From Adiantum capillus-veneris (lineage: Eukaryota > Streptophyta > Polypodiopsida > Polypodiales > Pteridaceae): 64,000 nt of DNA. Shown here in pieces: positions 55,331 to 64,000 of the stretch (positions are counted from its first letter, which is position 1; every line of letters starts with the position of its first letter). Location of the stretch: NCBI GenBank assembly GCA_014529385.2, contig CM043944.1, positions 176,424,740 through 176,488,739 of the forward strand. Reading direction: 5' to 3'. A program made the translations under genes and the position numbers. The notes beneath the pieces were generated by a model. The model was not told the origin of the DNA. It saw only the letters and a program-made list of their open reading frames with translations, and searched no databases.

Positions 55331-56640
55331 ATCTATCATAGAAGATAGATCATTGTGAGTTGCTATGGATACCGCACTCTTAGTTGTCTTGAGAGTGCAT
55401 CAGCTACTTGATTATGCTTGCCAACAACGTGAGAAATATGAAAATGAAATTGTAAAAGGAAATTTGTCCACCTCATTTGTTTGTCAGAGAGCTTGGTTTG
55501 CGTCATGAAGTACTTGAGGCTTTGGTGATCCGTTCACAGAATGAAAGGAGTCCCCAATAAGTAGTGCTTCCACGAGTCTAGAGCATGTATAATTGCTAAG
55601 AGTTCCTTCTTATATATGCCTAGAGCTTTCTCAACAAGGTCAAGCCTTCAACTTTCATAGGCTATGGCATGCCCTTCTTGGAGCAAAATAGCTCCAAGGC
55701 AATCACTGTGCAGGCATCACATTGGACGTCAAATGGCTTTGAGAGATCTAGTAGTGTAAGCACAGGTTGAGAGATAAGATTTTGTTTAAGCTTTTCAAAA
55801 GCATTGTTCTCCTTGGTGGACCATATATACCTAATGTTTTTCTTTGTTAGGTCATGTAATGGTCCCATGATTTGTGAGAACTTTTCTATGAAGCGTCTAT
55901 AATATGCACACATAACTATAAGGCTTCTTAGTTCATGCAGATTTCTTGGATTAGGCTAGCCTTTTGTTACCTCTAGCTTTGATGGATCCATTTGGATGCC
56001 ATCTTGAGAGATAATATGACCTAAATACCGAATCTCTTGTAAGAAAAATTCACTTTTATTTCGATTAATATAATATTTATTCTCTTGTAAAACTTGAAAT
56101 ATTACCTGGAGGTGTTGCTTGTGTTTGTCTAATGAATTAGGGTAGATGATTATATAATCAAAGAACACTCTTGTAAACATTTGGTGAGGCATGAATAGCT
56201 TTTCCATCAAGCGGTTAAATGTGGATGGTGCATTGGTCAAGCCAAAAGGCATGACAATGAACTCGTAAAAACCAAACGTAGTGCAAAATGCGGTCTTAAC
56301 AATGTCTTGATAAACTATCCTTATTTGATGGTAGCCATTTTTTAGGTCAAGCCTACTTAAGTAGGTCGACCCTTGTAGCTTATCAAATATGTACTCTACC
56401 CGTGGAATAGGAAACCTATTCTTGATAGTGATCCTATTTAGTGCTCTATAGTTGACACACATATGATATGTGCCGTCTTTCTTTTGCACTAATAACACTG
56501 GTGAACAAAACGGAGATGAGCTAGGCCTAACCACGCCCTTCTCAAGTAACTCATGCACTTGCCGCATAATCTCCTCTTTTTGAGCTTGGGAAACTCTATA
56601 AGAAGGTTTATTAGGTGGTGAACTTCCTAGAAGAAGTTCA
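55331..56640 (-). pseudogene. Gypsy-G reverse transcriptase and RNase H
   Basis: Minus-strand frame 56567-55956 has RT motifs [50 protein letters not shown] and FFDYIIIY at about 56154-56165, where FFDD is expected; the second catalytic Asp is Tyr. RNase H residues follow at 55913-55662 (MCAYYRRFIEKFSQ, FDVQCDAC), and decayed sequence continues to about 55331. Close to Gypsy-E in sequence but inverted relative to it. Confidence 0.85.
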
Positions 56641-57592
56641 TTGCATGGTCGTCATTCCCTCATTTGGGAGGTAGTTCACAAGGGATATTGTCGATAAAAA
56701 CATCTTGGAACCCCTTGAGGAAATTGGATAACTCTAATTCCTTTTGATTGTTTATATTTTCTTTTGCTAAAGCATTCAGCTCATTTTTTGAGAATCTTTA
56801 ACAAAAATCATCTACATGGAAATAGAGCTCTTTATTGACATCAAATATCCTTCAGCATCAACAACACCTCCAACTCTGAATGTGGAGTGCCCCTTGATCT
56901 ATCTGAGGGAAGGGAGAATCTTGTCCCATGTGGGAAAAGAGGTACGTCCAGATGTGAGAAAACTCTGAAAGTAGAGATCAAAGCGTGGGGAAATCTTGAA
57001 TAGCAAGAGGATAGTCATGCCTACCGAGGTGACGTCACCTCTGGCAGAGACATGGTCTTCCTAAAGCTGTCGCATGCAGCTGGTCAACCCATCGAGTGAG
57101 TTCAAATCCTTGATCTAGACATCGTACAACTCCCTTTCAAGTATGATATGTCTAGCAAACGAGGTCTCCTCAAACTGGTCAAGAATCGGTCTCCACAATG
57201 GATGTGCATGCTCCTCTTTGGAAACTTCCTTCGTGATGCGGTCTAAGAGGTTCATCATAAAAAATGTGAAGACTCGTATGTCTCGATCCACGCACTCATT
57301 GATCTGATCCTCAATGGCAGTGGGAAGGGTAGGCTGAGTAGCCAAATGAGTGAAATCCTTCAACCATTTTCAGAGGCGATGGTAGGCAATGATTGTGTGT
57401 ATCGTGTCCTCCATATAGCATAGTTGTGTAGATCCAACTTCTTCACCTCAACAAATTATGTTAGGGCATAGTTGTTGGATGTTGCGTTGTGGTAGATGAT
57501 GACGTAGTTGCAGAAGTGGAACTCGTTGTGGTAGTAGTAGACGTAAGGGGTGTCTTCTGGGATTGTTGTCCCTTCTGCTTCGGATTTGGCAT
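56641..57592 (-). pseudogene. Unidentified minus-strand coding remnant
   Basis: An ATG at 57592 opens MPNPKQKGQQSQKTPLTS and a Thr/Ser-rich run. After shifts the frame 57363-57115 gives INECVDRDIRVFTFFMMNLL and HPLWRPILDQFEETSFARHI. I recognise no domain. It could be the gag start of Gypsy-G or a fragment of an unrelated gene. Confidence 0.35.
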
Positions 57593-58650
57593 GTCGCGTG
57601 CTCAGAGAATGGTTCCAAGGGTCAATGGATAAAATCTCAAGTCGCCGAAGAGAATCCCGACTCTAATGTTGTAGTAATCTAAGATAACAGATCACACCGG
57701 ATGGTGTCTTGACAAGCAATGGAGTAATCATCCGCACAAAAGGCAAAAATTTAGTATGCTGTCCGCCCAAAAAACACCTGCAAAGGGGCTAAAAACACTA
57801 TTGTAGCAAGGAATTTAGTGGGCGTGTATGCCACCAATCGATACGAGAGCGTTGCAGAGGTTGATTTTGGGGTATCCTCACACTTCTTAGCCGTTAAAGG
57901 GATGAAAACAGAGAAAAACACCAAGTAAGCAATGCCAGAAAAGCGTAGGATAAGGCCTCGTATACGATGTAAAATGCAGCAAAATGGAGGGAAAGGGAGG
58001 AATCCTTCCAAGGATGCAGAAAACTAAGCATTTGCTAAAAGATGCAGTAGCTTGTCAAAACGCCTGTGTCACAAATTGGTGACGTGGTAGAGCCACCCAA
58101 AACCACACACACACACACACACATGCTAATGTGGCCGCCAGTACGAACGTCGGATAATGCGCTGGCATGTTGTCATGGCAAAAGTATGGATTTTTGCATC
58201 TGGCACGAAAAACTGCTAACATGGCAGGCTGTACGACAATCTCGCTTTTTGTGCTGATAGGTTGACATGGCAATTGTACGAAAACTCACTTTTTGTGCTG
58301 GCTAATTTTTACTGGTTGCTTTTTGAGATTATTGCTTTTGATTTTGAAAGCTTTTGGGGCTCTGCTTTTAGCATCCCTTGTAAATTTTTTATAAGTGGCC
58401 TTAGGGGCTCACTTCTCAGAGCATCTGGAGGCAGAGTCTGAGAGCGAGCACCCGTGGGCTCAATTGTACTCTGCTCAAAGATCAATATAAAAGTAAATAC
58501 CGAAAGGGGCACTAGTCCTTGTGACCAATATCTCTTGGCACAAAACTATGTCGGGCCGTGTCGACTCTCTTTTGTTCTATGAGTTATTTTGAAGTGAATC
58601 TCGACTGTGTCACGACATAATCTTGACTTGGGGTGTCCAAGTTTGTTGCA
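57593..58650 (+). repeat. Probable 5' LTR region of Gypsy-F (left border unknown)
   Basis: The sequence ends GTTGCA immediately before a tRNA-Met primer site, as an LTR should. It contains a CA microsatellite (58106-58122) and a TATA-like CAATATAAAAG at about 58482-58492. No second copy is in the window, so the start cannot be placed. Confidence 0.45.
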
Positions 58651-58651
58651 G

Positions 58652-58663
58652 TGGTATCAAAGC
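58652..58663 (+). promoter_or_regulatory. Gypsy-F primer-binding site
   Basis: TGGTATCAAAGC, an initiator tRNA-Met type site one base from the presumed LTR end. Confidence 0.8.
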
Positions 58664-58758
58664 ACGCCCGATTTCTCTTCTACCGGGAAATCGGATCCCT
58701 TTTTTCGTGACGCTTATGGGTTTCAAAAAGAATCAGTAAACTTCTTCTGCATCTGCTG

Positions 58759-60402
58759 ATGTGGGAGGAGGAAGAATACGGGCCACATCGGCCTACTCAG
58801 TATGAACTTCAAGAGATGCAGTGTCAACAACAGGTTGATGAGTGCACAAAACAAATGATTAAATTTGTGAAAGACCCTCAAGTTGCAAAATTTTCTCTCC
58901 GCAATCCATTGCTGAAGTGCACACTGAGTGGCGGAGAGCCACCGAACCACCAATCAAGAAACCTCCTTCTTTGAGGATGTTTATAGCACAAGAATTTCAA
59001 GAGGTGGTTCAAACCCAGATCAATTAGCTTTTGGATACATAAAAGCAATCCAAAAAGCAATTGAAAAAGTGTAAGAAGGGGACTAACTTCCCTGGTTATT
59101 TGGGCCGTCAATCTTCTTTTGCATCTGCAAGAAAACAGAAGAAGCGTGTACGCTTTGAACGACTATCCAGTTCTTCTCCTTCCTCTTCTTCTAGAAGTTC
59201 TTCTAGCTCTTCGGAATCGAGAGAGGAGGAAAAAAAGGAAAAAAGAAAAGCTTCGGAAAGGGCAAGAAAAAGGCAAAGAAAACCAAATTTTCCCTAGTTT
59301 TTGATAGCTCTATAGAGGAGTCATCCTCTAATAGTTTGGACTTCGATAACCATATGTTTCATGCAAATAAGAAGCACTTCTACAAAGCCAACCAATATGA
59401 CTTTCTTGAAGACAAGAGCAAGAGAGCTAAAGAATTTAAAGAAGGTGGACAGTAGATAAAGTTTGAACCCCTTTTTGGATTCCAAAGATGCTCCGAGGGC
59501 TTTGGCCTTCATTCAGCAGTTTGACATAGCATTCTCTGGAGGGCATTCAAATTAGGCAAAATTTGGACTCACAAAGGGGCCCTTTAAGGAGTTTGACTTT
59601 ACCTCTCTCTACCAAAGTGGACACATGGATAAATTTTTGCAAACAACCTCCAAAGCTGGCGGAGGTTTGACAGTTAGAATGTCCTCTTCAAGCTCTATCT
59701 ACTGATATATAGCACGCCATGAGATTCCTCATATTTTAGAAGATTCTTCTTTTGATTCACCTATGATGTGACAACTCTGTTGGAATCTAAGTGAATCAAA
59801 AAAAGAATCTTCTAAAATATGAGTAATCTCATGGCGTGCTATAGATTAGTAGATAGAGCTTGAAGAGGACATTCTAACTGTCAAACCTCTGCCAACTTTG
59901 GAGTTTGTTTGCAAAACTTTATCCATGCGCCCGTTTTGGTAGAGAGATGTAAAGTCAAACTCCTTAAAGGGCCCCTTTGTGAATCCAAATTTTGCCTAAT
60001 GACTGAGATCACCCCAAGATTAGGAGGGCTGCATCTTTTCTCAATGGAAATGCTCGAACATGATGGTCCACTCTTCTTCTAAGGAAAGAAGCTCTAGTTA
60101 AGTGGTTGAAATTTAAAGTCTCTTTATTTCTTCTTGGTTGATCCAAGAGTAGAACGGGATATACGAACTGCTTGAAACCATCTTTGGATGACCAAGGGAG
60201 ATTTTTTGGACGCTTATTGCGAGATGTTTTGGGACTCTTTTCTACCAACCTCTTCATTTAAGGTCACCTTTAAGGAATAGATTGAGTGGTTTTGTTGTGA
60301 ACTCCCCACAGAGATCCAAGACCATTGCCTTGAACAACAGTCAAATTCTATTCAAGAATTAATGGGTCATGGGAAACGGGGTTTCTCGATACATTCGGGA
60401 AT
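58759..60402 (+). pseudogene. Gypsy-F gag, broken by an inverted duplication
   Basis: Gag residues begin near 58759 (QCQQQVDECTKQMIKF). A Lys/Ser/Glu-rich tract follows (59061-59297), then FKEGG and, in shifted frames, an FIQQFDIAF block like that of Gypsy-E. At 59551-60000 a large palindrome interrupts it. Gag continues after it with FLNGNARTWWSTLLLRKE (about 60030-60090). Stops are frequent. Not functional. Confidence 0.75.
59551..60000. repeat. Inverted repeat with 210-bp arms inside Gypsy-F gag
   Basis: Left arm 59551-59760 and right arm 59791-60000 are complementary with few mismatches, separated by 30 bases. The left arm is gag sequence in the normal direction; the right arm is the same sequence inverted. 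This could form a long hairpin RNA. Confidence 0.93.
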
Positions 60403-60660
60403 TTGACTTACCCCACTGATGAGATCTTGACTCAGAGGACCAGACAGACCTCTAAAATAAAAGTAGAAAGAAAAAAGAGCTCCCAAGAAAATAAGGATAA
60501 GGATACACGACCCCGATTGACTCTTCGAGAAAGGGCTAACTATATCAAAGAGGGAAAGTGTTTTGGTTGCAAGGAACAAGGGAACATCTCCGCAAAGTGC
60601 CCCAAAAAGGCACAACAAGGACAGACTGAAGACAGGCCAGGGAGTTATAGAGCAGCATAG
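60403..60660 (+). pseudogene. Gypsy-F gag end with altered zinc knuckle
   Basis: A basic stretch (KIKVERKKSSQENKDK) precedes CFGCKEQGNISAKC at about 60559-60600. The CCHC His is replaced by Asn. The frame ends with a TAG at 60658. Confidence 0.75.
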
Positions 60661-61113
60661 GAACATGGCAGAAAAGGCAAGATGAAAGCATGATTGGTAG
60701 CAGATTGCATGGCTATTGACCCAAGCCTGATAGATGGAAGTATAGAACTTTGTTGAGCTTGGGGCAAAGTGAAAAATCAGGAAGCCTTGCTTTTCTTTGA
60801 TGGAGGAGCCAACGCCAACTTCATTTCACCTGAATTGGTGGTGCTTCTCGAGATTTTACCCAACAGGATAGGACCACCAACAGAGGTAGTTCTAGCAGTG
60901 ACTGGATGGGACATAGTCATTACACCTACCATTGTTAAACTTTGTTCGCATTGTCAGGGGTATTTAGAACACAAGGACTTCTACATCATGCCTTTGGAAG
61001 GGTGTGATGTCCTCCTAGGAGTCCCTTCGTACCATAAGAACAACGGCATGGTCCATTATCGGGCAAAAAAAGCAACTTTGACTAATGAAAAGGGCCAAAA
61101 AAATTGTACTTGA
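60661..61113 (+). pseudogene. Gypsy-F protease
   Basis: The active-site motif LLFFDGGANANFIS has its Asp codon at 60799. It is followed by VLAVTGWDIVITP and GCDVLLGVPSYHK. DGGA in place of DTGA also occurs in the intact Gypsy-C, so it is not by itself a defect. The frame ends with a TGA at 61111. Confidence 0.8.
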
Positions 61114-62438
61114 TGTAAAATTGAAGGATGAGTCCATCCCTATTGTATCATCTTTGGCCGTTTCCAAATTAATGAAATCCAATCTCTTTGTTTATACGAT
61201 CTATTTTAAAGAGTTGAATGATGAACATGTCTGAACTTGATAAAAAACGCCTAGATTTTCTCCACACACATGCTAATTGTTTCTCTGAGGGCCTATTAGG
61301 CAAGTTACCCGCATCTCATCCTGAGGATCACAACATTGATCTAATTCCTGAAAGCACACCACCGAACTGACCACCTTATCGTGTTAGCCAAGCCCAGAAT
61401 GAAGGGATCATGAACCAAGTGAAAGACCTCCTAAAGAAAGGGTCTTATCCAGCCGAGTACTACACCCTACTGATCTCCAGTGTTGTTGGTATTAAAGAAA
61501 GACAAATCTTGGAGAATGTGCATTGATTACAGAACACTTAATAAAATCACTATCAAAAACAAATTTTTGATTCCAAGGATTGATAACATTCTTGACCGAC
61601 TTCAGGGATCCTCTTGTTTCAGTAGGATTGATTTAAAAAGCGAGTATCATCAGATCAGAATCGCCTCAAAAGATGTCTACAAGACAGCCTTTCGAACAAG
61701 TTTTGGTTTGTATGAATTTTTGGTGATGCCTTTTGGCCTTACCAATGCTCCAATGAATTTCAACCGAATGATGGATAGGATTTTCGAAGAGTATTGATCT
61801 TTTGTCGGCACTTTCTTTGATGAGATTATAGTCTTCTCCAAGGATGAAGGAGAAAATTGACACCATTTGCTACAGATCTTTCAGGCATTGCGGATCACAA
61901 ATTACTTATCAATGCCAAAAAGACTGAATTTTTCTTGCTCGAGAGACACATTTCGGGACACATAGTCCAAAGAGTAGGAGTACAGATGGACCCGGCCGAG
62001 ATCAAGACTATACGTGACTGGCTAGATTTGAAGAATGTTCATGAAATTAGAAGCTTCTTGGGCTTGTGTTCTTACTGTCAGCGGTTCATTCAAAAGTTTG
62101 TAGGGGTAGCTTCCCCTTTTCACATATTGACACAAAAAGGAGTCCCTTTCTCGTGGGGACCGACAGAGGTGACTGCCTTTTAGACACTTAAATAAAAACT
62201 GACTACTGGACCAGTGTTGACTTTACCGGATTTGCAAAAGTCATTTGAAGTACAGTGTGATGCTTGTGGTCATAGTCTGGAAGTGGGGTCTTAATACAAG
62301 AAGGCCATGTCATTGCCTATGAAAACTGATTGTTTTCAAGGCCAGAATCGACAGTGCAGATTTATGAGAAAGAGCTCTTGGAAGTGATCGATGCTCTTGC
62401 TCACTGGCGACATTACCTACTCGGAGCCGATTTCACGG
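61114..62438 (+). pseudogene. Gypsy-F reverse transcriptase and RNase H, cut by a Gypsy-C LTR
   Basis: RT motifs: [51 protein letters not shown], then FFDEIIVFSK at 61813-61842, where the second catalytic Asp is Glu. The connection domain (VHEIRSFLGLCSYCQRFIQK) and part of RNase H (VQCDACGH, YEKELLEVIDALAHWRHYLLG) follow with shifts near 61800, 61857 and 62184. The RNase H reading ends at 62438, where an LTR begins. Confidence 0.87.
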
Positions 62439-63581
62439 TGTCATGAGTCTTTTGGAAGAAGTGATTGCACATTTGTATATACACATGCATGGTGCATCAA
62501 ATAAAGAATTGCCCATTCTTCAGAGCCAGGTGGTTACGTGGGGCCCACATGTGTACAGGTAGGACAACATGTACATAGTGCATCGATTTTCACTATCACC
62601 AGTACCAGTGTGCTTTCTCTATAATAATGAGAATTTGGTAGCGCATAAAATTTCTTGAGGAAGCTATCTGTGGGCCGACGACATGAGGTAAGCAGGAGCG
62701 TCAGATGGAATCTATTGGCGTCAGGTAGTCGAATAGGGTCAATACTTGCACGTGGATAAGTACAGACACAACATGGGTGTTTCTTATGATAATTATGCAA
62801 AAAGGTCATCATGAGGACCATCTTTTGGTCCACTTCATGTGGGGGGGAGATGCATTATTGGAAAAAATTGAGTTCCAGGTGTGCGGATGGATGCAGCAAG
62901 GTGACAACTATGCACTGCGAGGCCAGTTTTTGGCCTGTTCGGGGTCCGTTTGAGGTCAACTAAAAGGCCAAAGGTGCCCAAGTAATAAAGCTAAGTGTTG
63001 GAACTAAAAATGTGAGAGAAGACTAGGAAAACATGGAGAGAAGAGGAGGAACAACCACAACTGAGTTTTTGCTATTTTTGGAGCCTGTTTTGGCTATAAA
63101 CTGCTCATCCGAAGTCGGATTTGAGCACTTTGACATTGTGGACTGGGGTTTTGGGCCATTCCGGATGTGATGGTGCTGTCAATTTTGTCAAATTTCTCAT
63201 TGTTTTTTTTGATGTTTTGGCTGTGTAAGTTTCTCCTATGAGCGAAGCCTCTGCTCCAATTTGTGATTGTATCTGGCATATTTTACTCATATTGTGTGAG
63301 CTATTTGCCCCATTGGTGTTAGTCCAAGCTTAGTTGTATCTAAACATTAGAAATTCTCCTCTTTTGAGCTGAGTTTTTTCTTTGTATGTGTGTGTGTGTG
63401 TATCTCTATGTGGAGTGGATAAACGGATAGTCTCTCTCCTCTCACTCCATCTGTGTGTTTCCTGTCTCGGCCAGGCGGGTTGTGTAAGCCGAGTGGTGCC
63501 CCATAGTGTGTGTGGATATCATCCCAAGAGTGTGTGTTGGGTCATTATAGAGGTGTTGTGTGTGTTTCCATCCCGCTCACA
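62439..63581 (+). repeat. 5' LTR of a second Gypsy-C copy
   Basis: TGTCATGAG...GCTCACA, 1143 bp, matches the complement of the Gypsy-C LTRs along its whole length but with many substitutions, so it is an older copy in the opposite orientation. It interrupts the Gypsy-F RNase H. Confidence 0.92.
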
Positions 63582-64000
63582 TTCTTTGGCCGCCCCCACT
63601 GAGGATCTTCTTCGAGTACCTTCAGCTTCGGGATTGCAGATTGCATGTTACAGGTTACAGGGACAGGTACAGGTACAGGTGATTCACACAGGTACAGGTA
63701 GCTAGAGTAGAGTGATATATTGATAGTGGAGTCACTTGCAGTCGCTGTGGGTATGCATCATTTGGCGCCTATTTGAGCGCATTTGATGGTACTATACGTT
63801 ACTTGTGGAAACTGTCATTGTACGTCTTTGTGGAGCCATACTTGGTTTTATTTGGCAGTCCCAGCCATTTCTAAGACTTGGTTTGGAAGATAGTCATTAC
63901 TGAAACTTGACTATATGAGATTTGCATAAACTTTCATGAGAGGGTCAATACTGTGAGGTTTTATTGAGCTGGGGGATTCTCAAATGTGAGATCATTTCGG
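63582..64000 (+). mobile_element. Leader of the second Gypsy-C copy, cut by the window end
   Basis: Immediately after the LTR comes TTCTTTGGCCGCCCCCAC, the counterpart of the Gypsy-C primer site. An ACAGGTACAGG tandem repeat follows, then sequence complementary to about 38930-39200. The gag gene should begin beyond the window. Confidence 0.85.

Overview
The window is nuclear DNA of a plant with a large, repeat-saturated genome. The evidence is nested Ty3/Gypsy elements (a chromodomain type and a dual-RNase-H type), a TNP2-type CACTA element, an L1-like LINE, short GT-AG introns of 78-93 bp and long CA/GA microsatellites. No ordinary host gene is evident. The species cannot be read from the sequence; a seed-free plant such as a fern, lycophyte or bryophyte is only a guess. 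Family letters (Gypsy-A, -B and so on) are my own labels.

Layout. 1-3009: 3' end and about 2.6-kb LTR of Gypsy-B copy 1. 3092-19310: decayed Gypsy-A, split inside its RNase H domain by a CACTA element (8992-16519, TAT target duplication). 21590-29836: Gypsy-B copy 2, internally deleted, with its LTR split by a LINE fragment. 30107-30887: chromodomain Gypsy-D remnant on the minus strand. 30888-49097: a putative DNA transposon described below. 49098-62438: broken Gypsy-E, -E2, -G and -F elements in both orientations. 62439-64000: 5' LTR and leader of a second Gypsy-C copy, running off the window.

The most unusual object is the 30888-49097 element. Imperfect 35-bp inverted termini bound four genes in two convergent pairs. 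The plus strand carries a DDE-type transposase gene with a RAG1/CMC-like zinc layout (decayed by nonsense codons), followed by a histone H3 variant gene (43299-44195). The H3 protein has an H3-like ARTKQ start, a long unusual tail, and a complete H3 fold. The minus strand carries two intact, intron-containing genes of unknown function (46985-48325 and 45383-46738). The pairs meet at two tandem ~502-bp units, each holding a near-perfect palindrome with 96-bp arms.

A young, apparently intact Gypsy-C element (31786-40503, LTRs almost identical, one 1783-codon gag-pol frame) has inserted into the first exon of the transposase gene. Without it the host transposon would be about 9.5 kb.
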